A DNA stretch of 64,000 bases from NCBI GenBank assembly GCA_030148335.1, contig JASBTQ010000019.1, positions 1 through 64,000 of the forward strand. Direction: 5' to 3'. Origin of the DNA: Allomuricauda sp. GTDB lineage: Bacteria > Bacteroidota > Bacteroidia > Flavobacteriales > Flavobacteriaceae. The notes beneath the pieces are model-generated. The model was not told the origin of the DNA and did not search any database. It saw only the letters and a program-made list of their open reading frames with translations. Shown piece by piece: positions 17,267 through 26,508 of this stretch. Every line of letters starts with the position of its first letter. Positions within the stretch are counted from its first letter, which is position 1. Position numbers and translations under genes: made by a program.

Positions 17267-17779
17267 TTATTGTAAGGTTCTAAAGTATTCGAGAATGGCT
17301 CGAGCCTGGTCTTCGGTCAACCCTTGGTTGGACATGGGTGAACCGTTGAATTCTTGGAGAAGGTCCTTGGCCAAGGGATCTTGTTGGACCATTTCCTGAG
17401 GGTTCAAGATCATGTTCATCACCCATTCCGGGGTCCTACGTTCCAACACGCCGTTGGGGGCAGGGCCTATGAACTTTTTGCCGACCCTGTGGCAGGCCAT
17501 GCACATCTGTTCATAGATTCCTTTTCCGGTTGCAGCCAATGCCTGGTCAACTTCAGGTGCTAGTGTCACCGATTTAACCGGACCCACACCTTTTGTGCCC
17601 ATATCCACACGTTCGGATGCCTTTACTTCTGTGGTGGTGGTTTCAACGGGCTGTTCTGTAGCAGCCTTTTTTCGTTGTACGCTAAAACCGTCCTCTTTTT
17701 TTTCTTCTTCTTTCTTGCCTCCACAACCCATCAGGATGAGGGCGAGGAGTAGGAGTATTCCTTTTATGGTTGTTTTCAT
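17267..17779 (-). CDS. c-type cytochrome lipoprotein, probable NosZ donor
   Basis: The protein has 170 residues with lipobox LMGCG (Cys about 19), a low-complexity Lys/Glu linker, and one class I cytochrome c domain: CMACH at 93-97 and a probable axial Met in GSPMSNQG. It is first in the nos operon, ahead of the fasciclin gene and nosZ. Clade II NosZ enzymes commonly travel with such monoheme cytochromes, so electron delivery to NosZ is the likely role. The promoter at 17806-17813 gives a leader of about 20 nt. Confidence 0.93.
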   Translation of the reverse strand: MKTTIKGILLLLALILMGCGGKKEEEKKEDGFSVQRKKAATEQPVETTTTEVKASERVDMGTKGVGPVKSVTLAPEVDQALAATGKGIYEQMCMACHRVGKKFIGPAPNGVLERRTPEWVMNMILNPQEMVQQDPLAKDLLQEFNGSPMSNQGLTEDQARAILEYFRTLQ

Positions 17780-17805
17780 GACCTAACTGGTTAAAAATTA
17801 TGGCT

Positions 17806-17868
17806 CAAAAGTATGGAGTGACCTTAATCCATAACATGATATAAATCATAAATAGGATAAAAATATCC
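17806..17868 (-). promoter_or_regulatory. nos operon promoter with FNR-like and Rrf2-type sites
   Basis: On the minus strand TACTTTTG (17806-17813) is a consensus -7 element. Upstream lie two palindromes: ATGAT-ATAA-ATCAT (17836-17849), centred near -43 and built like Crp/Fnr sites (5-4-5 arms), and GGATA-AAAA-TATCC (17855-17868), centred near -62 and matching the ric and rrf2 sites. The layout suggests activation under low oxygen plus NO control. No Crp/Fnr gene is in the window. The rest of 17869-18069 shows no gene. Confidence 0.55.
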
Positions 17869-18069
17869 TTTAATCTCTGTTATAGGGAGGTTTTGTAAGA
17901 AGTGGCAACATAAATCACAAAATCTAGCGTTAAGAGCATATATGAGGTAGATTCGACATATTTTTAGTTGAAAAATCTTATAATTAAGATGGATTAATAA
18001 TATGTGGTTTAACAAAACTTTGGTTTATTGTGCCCACATTCAATATTTCCATTCTGATTAAACCCAATT

Positions 18070-21000
18070 ATGAACGACTACGGCAAACTCTTTTACTACA
18101 ATCCCTTACCTCATTGGATTTATGATAGGGTTACCTTTGAGATACTCGATGTCAATAAGGCGGGGATGAATCTTTATGGATATGACCGTGAAGAATTTCT
18201 TGCACTTTCCTTACAAGACCTTGTAGCCCAGGACGAAATCCCAAACATGGAGATGGCCCATGAAAATATCGCCCCCAAAAAAGGAGACATGCCTTTTGGC
18301 ACATTTACCCATAGGAAAAAAAATGGTGCACCAATTCGGGTAGAGGTTATGGGGTGCAAAGTGGATTTTAAGAAAAGAACATGCATTCTGGCCATATGTC
18401 AAGACATTACCCAAAGGGAACAACAAATCAAGGTATTGCAGCAGTCTGAGAGAAGATTGGAAACTGCTTCGGAAATTGCCAAACTCGGATATTGGAAGTT
18501 TGATATTCAGTCAGGTTCACTGAGTTGGACCGATAAAGTCTATAAAATTTGGGGAAGGCCCAAAAATGGGTTTGAAGTCACCTTTGAAACTTTTTATAAC
18601 AGTATACACCCCGATGACAGGGAACTTTTCGAATTGGAAAAGGAAGCAGCTCTGACAGGGCAGGGAAAAATGGATTTTGTACATCGCATTCTCCTTCCCA
18701 ATGGTGGCATCAGATGGGTTAGGGAACAGGGAAGGTTGAACAGGAATGCCAAAGGCGAGCCCATTTATTTTGAAGGTACCGTTCAGGACATCACCGTTCA
18801 AAGAGAAGAAGAGCAACGCTTGAAATTGTTGGAAAGTGTAGTGACCCACACGAATGATGCTGTCATGATCACGGATGCAGGGCCGTTGGAAGACCAAGAC
18901 CCGAAAATTGTATACGTAAACAAGGCATTTACCCAAATGACGGGATACACTCCTGATGAAATCATTGGTAAAACCCCAGATATTCTTAGAGGTCCGAAGA
19001 CAGACAAAAACAAACTGGAACAATTTTACAAGGTCCTGACCCAAGGTGAGTCCTGTGAGGTCATCGTCACCAATTACCGAAAAAATGGATCGTCCTATTG
19101 GGTCAATATAGCGGCTTCCCCTGTCAAGGATATCAAAGGTGCAGTTTCACATTATATTGCCATCCAAAGGGATGTCTCATCAAAAATCAATGCGCAGATT
19201 GAAAAGGATTTTCTGGCCAAGATCAGTGCAACCTTCAAGGAAAAAATGAGCCTTGCCAGTTCCCTTGAACAAGTCTGCAAACAGGTCATTGTCCACGGTG
19301 ATTTTACTTTCTGTGAGGTTTGGCTCCCCAATACCCACAAGAACAGCCTTCGGTTGGCGGCCCTGTTCGTAAAAGACAAGACAGGAGAGTCATTTTACCA
19401 ACACGCCAAGGATATCACGGAAATGGGGTTTGGTGAGGGGCTACCTGGCACGGTATGGAAAACCAATGAATCTGTACTGTGGGGCAACATTGACAACAAC
19501 CATCTTTTTATCAGGGCGAAGGCCGCACAACAATCGGGAATAAAGTCGGTATTGGGGATTCCCCTAAAGCATCAAGGTAAAATTGTCGGTGTCCTGATAG
19601 TTGGTACCCCGGAAAATGAAAAGCAATTCAAGGCCCATTATCCCGTTTTGTCCAAACTGGAGCATTATTTAGGGTCAGAGATCGACCGTAAACGACTGGA
19701 GGAAGACTTGACGTATTTGTTTGAGACGTTGCCAGACCTTATTTGCTTAATGGATTTCAAGGGGAATTTTCTCAAAATGAACAAGGCCGGGTGCGACATA
19801 TTGGGTTATGCCGAAGCTGAAATTGTGGGCAATTCCTATCATAAGTTCATCCACGAAGAAGAAACAGACATTTCCGATGAACTGGGCAAAAAAATTAGGG
19901 ATGGTCAGGAAACCTTCGAAATTGAAAACCGTTACATCACCAAAACAGGCACCCCTGTCTGGTTCAGTTGGCATTGTAGGATAGTCATGGATGAAGGAAT
20001 TGTCTATGCCACTGCCAAGGATGTCACAAAGGCCAAAAAATTACAGGAAGTGGTTTCCGGTGCTTCCAGGCTAGCAAAAATTGGGGGTTGGGAAGTCGAT
20101 ATGATACATGGGAAATTGACATGGTCGGAAGGTGTACACCAAATCTACGAGACCGACCCCGAGAACTATGTGCCAGAGTTGGAACATGCCATTGATTTCT
20201 ATAGGGAAGACCATAGGGAAAGAGTCAAAAACATCATAAGTATGGCCATGGAAAAAGGAGAGGCTTTTGCTTATGAAGCTGCTTTTATCTCCGCCAATGG
20301 CAACGAAAAATGGGTCAGGGCCGTGGGTCAGATAGAAACGGTCAATGGCAAATGTACCAGGCTGTATGGAAGTTTCCAGGATATAACCCAAGTAAAAGAA
20401 GCGGAACACAGGCTCTTGGCCATTTCAAACGACCTTCCTGGAGTTACTTTCCAATATTACCTTTATCCGGATGGGACCGACAAGATGAGTTCGGTCAGCC
20501 AAAAATCTTTTGAAATATTCAACCTCACCCCACAACAGTGCGAGGAAGATTCCAATCTGATTTGGGACCAAATCAAAAAAGGAGGGGATTATGAAGTATT
20601 GATGAGGGACATCCAAAATTCCCTTGAAACACTCACGCAGTGGCACAGCCGATGGAGGTATGTTCTCCCCAATGGCAAAATCCGTTGGCACGAAGGCTAT
20701 GGAACCCCCTATAAATTGTCCGATGGCACCATTCTCTTCAACTCGATGGTCTTTGACATCACGGATGAGGTCAAGTTAACGAACCTGTTGGAAGAGACTT
20801 CGGAACTATCCAAAATTGGCAGTTGGGAAATGGATTTGCTTTCCGAACAAGATACTGATAGCATGTACTGGTCGCCTATGGTTCGAAAAATAATAGAGGT
20901 GGACGAGGACTATGACGCCTCATTGAGCGGTGGTCTCGAATTCTATACTCAGGAAAGCAGGTCCAAAGTGGAAAAAGGAATCGAAGAACTCATTGAAAAA

Positions 21001-23001
21001 GGCATTGAGTATGATAAAGAAGTATTGTTGGAGACTGGTTCGGGAAAAGAAAAGTGGGTGCGTATCATCGGAAAAAGTGAACGTGCCAATGGCGTGTGCA
21101 CAAAAATATATGGAAGTATCCAAGACATCCACTCGATGAAGACAACCCAGCTACTGCTACAGGAAATTCTTGGCAGTATTTCGGATGCATTCTATGCCGT
21201 GGACAAAGACTGGAACCTCACCTTTTTTAATAAGGAAGCTGAAAATTTACTTCGTAGGAAAAGCGATGAAGTACTGGGGGAAAACCTTTGGGAGCTGTTT
21301 CCCCTAGCCTTGGGAACCGAACTGGAAACCGTATTTAAAAGAGTGGCCCGCATGGGTAAGTCGGAGTCATTTGAATACTTTTATCCCGGAAATGGATCTT
21401 GGTACGAGATCAATACCTATCCATCCAATGGCGGGATTTCGGTCTATTTCAAAAACATAGACGAAAGAAAAAAGGCCGAGGTGGCATTGGAATCTGCCTA
21501 TCGGGAAAAAAATATGATCTTGGAGAGTATAGGGGACGCCTTCTTCGCCATGAGAGAGGACTTCACCGTGACTTATTGGAACAAGACCGCGGAACGCTTG
21601 ATTGGGATGAAAAGGGATGACCTGATCGGGAAAAACCTTTGGGAGGTATTTCCCGATGCGGTGGATTTGCCCTCCTATACATACTATAACAAGGTGTTGG
21701 AGACCAAGAAGCCTATTTCGTTTGAAGACTATTATGGCCTTTGGCTGGAAGTCAATGCATATCCCTCTGAAGAAGGCATCAGTGTGTTTTTTAGGGACAT
21801 CACCCAAAGGAAAAAGGCCGACGAAAAAATTCAACGCAAGACAGAACAGTTGGACATCATTGCCGAAATGAACACAGAACTCCTCAATTATGGCGATTGG
21901 TTCAAAGTAATTGAAAAAGTATTTGCCAAAGTAGGGGAATGCATACAAGTGGACCGGGTTTATTATTTCGAAAATTCACTCAATGAGAAAACAGGAGGAT
22001 GGGAAACCAACCAACGGTTGGAGTGGAGCAGTGGGAAAGAGCATTCACAGATCAATAATCGAAAACTTCAAGGTATCCCATTTTTGGACATCCAGGATTT
22101 TTTAGGACCGTTGGCAAATAAAAAGCAATTTGTGGCCATCATCCGTGAGATGGAGGATTCTAAGACCAAAAGACTCTTTCTTGAACAGGACATCCAATCC
22201 ATTTTAGTGCTTCCCCTTTTTATAAACAAATCATTTTGGGGTTTCATTGGTTTTGACGATTGTCATAATGAAAGGGATTGGAGCAATGAAGATATTTCCT
22301 TCCTGAAGACCATAACGAACAACCTTTCCACTGCAATAGAAACTTCCATGACCAACAAGGAACTGGAACACTCATACACCGAACTGAACAAGAGCAAAAG
22401 GATTTATCAGGATCTTTTCGATTTCAGCCCGCAACCGATGTGGATATATGACCCGCAAACATTCTATTTTTTGAATGTAAACAACGCGGCCATTACCAAA
22501 TATGGCTACACATTGGATGAGTTCAAGGGGATGACCATACAAGACATTAGGCCAAAGGACCATATAGAGTTTCTTGAAAAGAGTCTAAAAGACCGCCAAA
22601 GAAAAAAACGGGACAGTTATGCCGGTATATTTTTCCATGCGTTAAAATCAGGTGAGACCATTTGTGTGGAGATTTACAGCAACGATATTGAATATGCGGG
22701 CAAAACGGTACGGTTGGTATTGGCAAACGACATCACCGATAAGCAGGAATATGTAAACACCATAGAAAACCAGAACAAAAAACTACGGGACATTGCGTGG
22801 ACACAATCACACGTGGTACGAGCCCCATTGTCCCGCCTTTTGGGGGTCATCAACCTTTTGGATGTAGAGCCTGATGATTCTGAGGATCTGACCTTCTTGC
22901 TGGAACAGATCAAACTATCTGGGCAAGAACTGGACAATATTGTTCAAAAAATTATAGCTGAGACACGTTCAATGGCAATTAAAACGGTAAAACATGAATA
23001 A
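18070..23001 (+). CDS. Multi-PAS/GAF sensor with phosphoacceptor helix but no ATPase domain
   Basis: This is a 1643-residue soluble sensor without a signal peptide. Successive PAS repeats (about ten, many ending in the PAC-type DIT/DIS motif) are interrupted by GAF domains near 385-545 and 1260-1425. The C terminus is a HisKA-like dimerisation helix with the candidate phospho-His at about 1581 (QSHVVRAPLSRLLGVI), and the protein stops after the second helix. The ATP-binding N, G1 and G2 boxes are absent. It overlaps the response regulator by 8 nt. It may be phosphorylated in trans or act as a scaffold. Confidence 0.88.
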   Translation: MNDYGKLFYYNPLPHWIYDRVTFEILDVNKAGMNLYGYDREEFLALSLQDLVAQDEIPNMEMAHENIAPKKGDMPFGTFTHRKKNGAPIRVEVMGCKVDFKKRTCILAICQDITQREQQIKVLQQSERRLETASEIAKLGYWKFDIQSGSLSWTDKVYKIWGRPKNGFEVTFETFYNSIHPDDRELFELEKEAALTGQGKMDFVHRILLPNGGIRWVREQGRLNRNAKGEPIYFEGTVQDITVQREEEQRLKLLESVVTHTNDAVMITDAGPLEDQDPKIVYVNKAFTQMTGYTPDEIIGKTPDILRGPKTDKNKLEQFYKVLTQGESCEVIVTNYRKNGSSYWVNIAASPVKDIKGAVSHYIAIQRDVSSKINAQIEKDFLAKISATFKEKMSLASSLEQVCKQVIVHGDFTFCEVWLPNTHKNSLRLAALFVKDKTGESFYQHAKDITEMGFGEGLPGTVWKTNESVLWGNIDNNHLFIRAKAAQQSGIKSVLGIPLKHQGKIVGVLIVGTPENEKQFKAHYPVLSKLEHYLGSEIDRKRLEEDLTYLFETLPDLICLMDFKGNFLKMNKAGCDILGYAEAEIVGNSYHKFIHEEETDISDELGKKIRDGQETFEIENRYITKTGTPVWFSWHCRIVMDEGIVYATAKDVTKAKKLQEVVSGASRLAKIGGWEVDMIHGKLTWSEGVHQIYETDPENYVPELEHAIDFYREDHRERVKNIISMAMEKGEAFAYEAAFISANGNEKWVRAVGQIETVNGKCTRLYGSFQDITQVKEAEHRLLAISNDLPGVTFQYYLYPDGTDKMSSVSQKSFEIFNLTPQQCEEDSNLIWDQIKKGGDYEVLMRDIQNSLETLTQWHSRWRYVLPNGKIRWHEGYGTPYKLSDGTILFNSMVFDITDEVKLTNLLEETSELSKIGSWEMDLLSEQDTDSMYWSPMVRKIIEVDEDYDASLSGGLEFYTQESRSKVEKGIEELIEKGIEYDKEVLLETGSGKEKWVRIIGKSERANGVCTKIYGSIQDIHSMKTTQLLLQEILGSISDAFYAVDKDWNLTFFNKEAENLLRRKSDEVLGENLWELFPLALGTELETVFKRVARMGKSESFEYFYPGNGSWYEINTYPSNGGISVYFKNIDERKKAEVALESAYREKNMILESIGDAFFAMREDFTVTYWNKTAERLIGMKRDDLIGKNLWEVFPDAVDLPSYTYYNKVLETKKPISFEDYYGLWLEVNAYPSEEGISVFFRDITQRKKADEKIQRKTEQLDIIAEMNTELLNYGDWFKVIEKVFAKVGECIQVDRVYYFENSLNEKTGGWETNQRLEWSSGKEHSQINNRKLQGIPFLDIQDFLGPLANKKQFVAIIREMEDSKTKRLFLEQDIQSILVLPLFINKSFWGFIGFDDCHNERDWSNEDISFLKTITNNLSTAIETSMTNKELEHSYTELNKSKRIYQDLFDFSPQPMWIYDPQTFYFLNVNNAAITKYGYTLDEFKGMTIQDIRPKDHIEFLEKSLKDRQRKKRDSYAGIFFHALKSGETICVEIYSNDIEYAGKTVRLVLANDITDKQEYVNTIENQNKKLRDIAWTQSHVVRAPLSRLLGVINLLDVEPDDSEDLTFLLEQIKLSGQELDNIVQKIIAETRSMAIKTVKHE

Positions 23002-23374
23002 AATGGGACTGCTGGTGGATGATGACCCAATTTTTAACTGGCTATCAACAAAATTGATAGAAAAAGTATATCCCGACTTGGTCGCTAAATCATTTGCGGA
23101 TGGCAGGGAAGCATTGGAATTTCTCCGTGAGCACTATACAGGGGAAACCCTATACCAGATTTTGCTGGATATCAACATGCCCCGACTGAATGGATGGGAA
23201 TTTATTGAAGCACTTATGGAAATGCAAAACATCAAGAGCGATAACATTTCCATTTATATTGTTTCTTCTTCCACGGATGAAAGTGATATCAAAAAGGCCA
23301 ATAACCTTACACTGGTTAAAGGTTATTATAAAAAGCCGTTGTCGACCGAAGACATCAAATCCTTGTTTGGATAG
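22994..23374 (+). CDS. Single-domain response regulator
   Basis: This is a 126-residue receiver domain: acidic cluster VDDDP near residue 9, phosphoacceptor Asp about 59 in LLDINMP, Ser in IVSSSTDES, and conserved Lys in YYKKPLS. No output domain follows. The 8-nt overlap with the PAS sensor implies a cognate pair. Because the sensor lacks an ATPase domain, the phosphate source for this receiver must be another protein. A start at the second Met (23003) is possible. Confidence 0.92.
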   Translation: MNKMGLLVDDDPIFNWLSTKLIEKVYPDLVAKSFADGREALEFLREHYTGETLYQILLDINMPRLNGWEFIEALMEMQNIKSDNISIYIVSSSTDESDIKKANNLTLVKGYYKKPLSTEDIKSLFG

Positions 23375-23381
23375 TTGATAT

Positions 23382-23397
23382 TGGTAAACGTTTACCA
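23382..23397. promoter_or_regulatory. LacI-like operator palindrome
   Basis: Perfect 16-bp palindrome TGGTAAACGTTTACCA with the central CG and AAACGTTT core typical of LacI/GalR sites. It lies between the response regulator and the GAF-kinase pseudogene. No LacI-family gene is seen in the window. Confidence 0.35.
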
Positions 23398-23449
23398 CGT
23401 AGCGTGTTGTAAGGACCAGCCCTATATTTTCATCTTAAAAAACAAGAGA

Positions 23450-24540
23450 ATGGATAAAGATGATCGAAACAATGCCGAATATGTATGAATCAAAAAATTA
23501 AGCGAGTTCGATCTCGATTATAGAAATCTCCAAAAGGAGTTACATGGCCTTGTCGAATTGGCCGCCCATATTGCAGGGACTGACATATCCCTTATCAATT
23601 TGATCGATAACCATTCACAGTGGACGGTATCATCGTATTGTTACAAATTGTACGAAATGGATCGTGAAGACTCCATTTGTCAATATACCATTCAATCTGA
23701 AAGTTCAATGGAAATCCAACGTCTTGACAAGGATACCCGATTCAAGGACAAACCCTATGTAAGGAGGATGGATTCAAATACTATTTAGGAATCCCACTGA
23801 AGGTGGAGACGGGGGAACGTATTGGAGCGCTTTGTATCATCGACCATGAAGAAAAGAACATATCGCAGGAAAAGAAAACGTTATTGCTGCTTGTTGCGGA
23901 AGAAATCGTAAAGAAGCTGGAGTATAAAAAAAAAATTGGATTCACTGCAAGATCAGTTGGACAGGGCTATCGTACAACGTAATCAAATGGCACATGACGT
24001 TAGAGGTCCGGTTGGGGGTCTCCTTAGCCTTGCAGTTAGTGCCGAAAGTGAAACGCTCGAACAGAGTGATTTCGGTTTATACATAAAAATGATAAAAAGC
24101 GTCGCTTCCAAGCTACTGGACTTGACCGATGATATCTTGGAAAGACGCAAAGAGCACCTTAAAGAAAATTATTTTACCCTCTCGGAATTCAAAGAACATC
24201 TTGAAGACCTCTATTCCTTACCGTCCCTGAACAAAAAGATTGACTTTAGAGTGGTTTTCAACCATGCAAAAAACCATCACAGTTTCCCGCGAAGAAAACT
24301 TCTTCCCATTTCAGGGAATATTATTGCCAATGCGATCAAGTTTACCCAACCAAAAAATCTGGATCTATAGTTCCATAGTAAATACCCGTCTGAACACCAC
24401 ATCCAAGGGGGACCCCATGAGTTTTACCACCATGCTCGATCTTGAAGGGCAATTTTTTGATTGTGTACATTTTCCCAAGCGATGGCATCCACACCCATTC
24501 ATGGAAAGGGCATCTATCTATGTCACGGCACGATGACCGA
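23450..24540 (+). pseudogene. Broken GAF-domain histidine kinase
   Basis: From ATG 23450 the frame reads MDKDDRNNAEYV, then TGA (23486-23488), then continues in the same frame as a GAF domain (LSEFDLDYRNLQ, AAHIAGTDISLINLIDN). A frameshift near 23775 leads to GIPLKVETGERIGALCIIDHEE, and another near 23930 to the dimerisation helix (NQMAHDVRGPVGGLL, His in AHDVRGP). ATPase remnants (NIIANAIKFTQP) end at a stop at 24370, and the rest is scrambled. This was a full kinase of the same general class as its neighbour and may once have served the adjacent response regulator. Confidence 0.75.
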
Positions 24541-24689
24541 AGGGTTCGGGTATTACAGTCTGGAGATGGTCACGACCTTCGAACAGCCCTTGAAACCTGA
24601 CCAGAGACAAGTGGGAGGGATTGCCGTGAGGCTGGTCTGATGAGACTCTGCCAACACATTGACCATGAAAATGAAACAAAGTGCTTATA

Positions 24690-25069
24690 GATGGACCTGA
24701 ATGGAACCATTGCGAAATATAAATGTTGCATCTACTTGTATCGGGGACCTTGTCCTCGTTGTAATGGTCGTCGTGATGGTAAAAGCCATGGTTGCATTGC
24801 CCGCCATCTTCCCAACGCTCCAATTCCCTTTTCCGTAGTTCCTTACGGTATTACCGTTCGTTCTTTGCCATTTCACGGTAATATTCCTGTTCTTCCTTTT
24901 GCATTCTCCATTGCTACTCGGCCATTTTTTTATCATGCTCCCTTTGCCATTTCCTTTCCTTTTCCAGCATTTTTTTGTAGCGTTTCCCAAGGTTTCCATT
25001 GCCTTGTTGTGCCATGGACGGTCGGGAGACCAATACTAGGAAGGCTTTAAACAATACACAGGATTTCAT
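24690..25069 (-). pseudogene. Broken secreted coiled-coil protein
   Basis: From Met at 25069 the minus strand gives a short signal (MKSCVLFKAFLVLVSRPSMAQ) and a charged coiled coil (KRYKKMLEKERKWQREHDKKMAE). In-frame TAG (24914-24916) and TAA (24851-24853) interrupt it, yet the reading frame continues unchanged past both stops: QWRMQKEEQEYYREMAKNER, then YRKELRKRELERWEDG and a His/Asp-rich FYHHDDHYNED. Two nonsense changes at probable Gln codons would explain this. Function of the intact protein is unknown. Confidence 0.55.
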
Positions 25070-25401
25070 TTGTTGTGATTTTAGGGTTACCCCCAACACC
25101 TATCCAAAGCGGTGCCAAAAAAGGATTTGATGGGTTTATAAAATGTTTTTGGTTTGAAGGTCTATGGAATGATCAAGGGACATCTCTCTAGTGGTGTTAA
25201 CAAGGTGCAACCTATGGGGTGAATCTCGTCAATCATCGAAAAACCACCAAAAAAGACAAGCGCTCCAAAAATGCATATAATTAAAAATAAGTAAGTTATT
25301 GCAAAGTCCTCTTTTTTGGAGCAAACCAATCCATTTTTCTTAAATGGATGATGGGTCCAGGTCACGTTGCTTGATACATCAGGTATGTGGATTTTGTCCC
25401 C
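25070..25401. other. Gap downstream of the RpiR gene
   Basis: No clear gene is present. A minus-strand frame at 25162-25365 could encode a 67-residue single-pass membrane protein (AITYLFLIICIFGALVFFGGF), but it has no recognisable relatives or start signal and its neighbour is decayed. No terminator hairpin was found. Confidence 0.3.
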
Positions 25402-26256
25402 CTAGGTTTTATAAATGTTTTGCTTTTCGGACATGTCCCTGAAAAACTTGAACCTTGCAACCGTCTCTTCCTTAAGAATATTTGCCATACTATAGAATAT
25501 GGCATTGACCACACTGTATGCCCCGACCATGCCTCCAAAGTAAAAACTGTGGGAACTGTTGATCAGAATGGAAAGGTCGCTATGTTCCAACAATGGGGAG
25601 AGATTACTGTCCACTATCGCCACCGTGGTCGCATTTCTTTCCTTGGCAAACTTAAGGGCATCAATGGTCTGGTTCTGGCATTTGTCCAAGCAAATGCCCA
25701 CGACCACATCCTCTTCACAGAAATGGTCCATATTCAAAAAAAGTTGGCCATGGTATTCTGTACTGGCATGGATTTGGGGTACCGCAGACCTACAGATACG
25801 TTCCATATATCTGGCAACCAAACCAATATGTGCCAGCCCAACAATGTAAGTGTGATTGGAACCTATTATGGCCCGCGCAATTTTTTCCACGACATCAAAC
25901 TCCATGGACTCATAGGTTTTCTGTAGCATCATGATGTCACCCAAAATAGCATCTTGGGCCACTTTTTGGGGATTGCCCTGGGATCTAACTTCCCGGATCA
26001 TTCCCGTAAATACCGAATCCACCCTAGTGAGCTGCACTTCTTGTTTCAAGAGTTCCTTCAATTCAAAAAAACCATTCAGGCCAACCGCTTTACAAGCCTT
26101 TACTATAGTAGCGGGGTTGACCCCCATATGATTGGCAAATTCTTTCATACGCATCAGGACCACCTTATCCGGAAAGTCCAGGGCAAATTGAATGATCAGT
26201 TTTCTTTTTCCGGAAAGTTTTGAAATGCAAATATCCTTGATTTGTTGTGTGCTCAT
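25402..26256 (-). CDS. MurR/RpiR-family transcriptional regulator
   Basis: The protein has 284 residues: an N-terminal RpiR helix-turn-helix (MRMKEFANHMGVNPATIVKACK near 35-60) and a C-terminal SIS sugar-phosphate-binding domain (TYIVGLAHIGLVARYMERIC and VVVGICLDKCQNQTIDALKFAKE). Such proteins sense phosphosugars. Start is taken at 26256 (MSTQQIKDIC); the frame opens 27 nt earlier. It is divergent from the FAD oxidoreductase, and a 22-bp perfect palindrome 41 bp upstream of its start is its likely operator. It probably controls the glycan locus to its right. Confidence 0.88.
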   Translation of the reverse strand: MSTQQIKDICISKLSGKRKLIIQFALDFPDKVVLMRMKEFANHMGVNPATIVKACKAVGLNGFFELKELLKQEVQLTRVDSVFTGMIREVRSQGNPQKVAQDAILGDIMMLQKTYESMEFDVVEKIARAIIGSNHTYIVGLAHIGLVARYMERICRSAVPQIHASTEYHGQLFLNMDHFCEEDVVVGICLDKCQNQTIDALKFAKERNATTVAIVDSNLSPLLEHSDLSILINSSHSFYFGGMVGAYSVVNAIFYSMANILKEETVARFKFFRDMSEKQNIYKT

Positions 26257-26296
26257 AATTAGCAAGTTAGTTAAACGGATCAATATGAAAAATGGA

Positions 26297-26318
26297 AAAG
26301 CAATATTAATATTGCTTT
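26297..26318. promoter_or_regulatory. Perfect 22-bp palindrome, candidate RpiR operator
   Basis: The arm AAAGCAATATT is followed directly by its exact complement, with no spacer, between the divergent rpiR-type gene and the FAD oxidoreductase gene. Position and symmetry fit an operator for a dimeric regulator; a cruciform or hairpin role is less likely since no T tract follows. Confidence 0.5.
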
Positions 26319-26508
26319 GTTGTAAAAACCAATTATAATGATGTCAATTAAAGATTTTTTTATAATTTGTTGCATATTTAATCATATGGGGACCTCATCG
26401 ATACGGTTCAATTAACGGGCTGCAATCGGTGCAAACCAGGAAAATCACTGGTGTCTCCTTGTTGTGAAGGGTATTGGTTTAAAGTGTTCAACCCCAATTG
26501 TAAGAACC

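Noticed and set aside
17824..18015. 63-codon minus-strand frame upstream of the nos operon
   Set aside because: It crosses both palindromes of the nos control region and has no protein features.
18900..19200. LOV photoreceptor domain in the PAS sensor
   Set aside because: The PAS near residue 290 has GKTPDILRG where LOV domains have the flavin-binding Cys motif; the Cys is absent.
25162..25365. 67-residue single-pass membrane protein
   Set aside because: One hydrophobic stretch only, no known relatives, beside a pseudogene; mentioned under the gap but not called as a gene.
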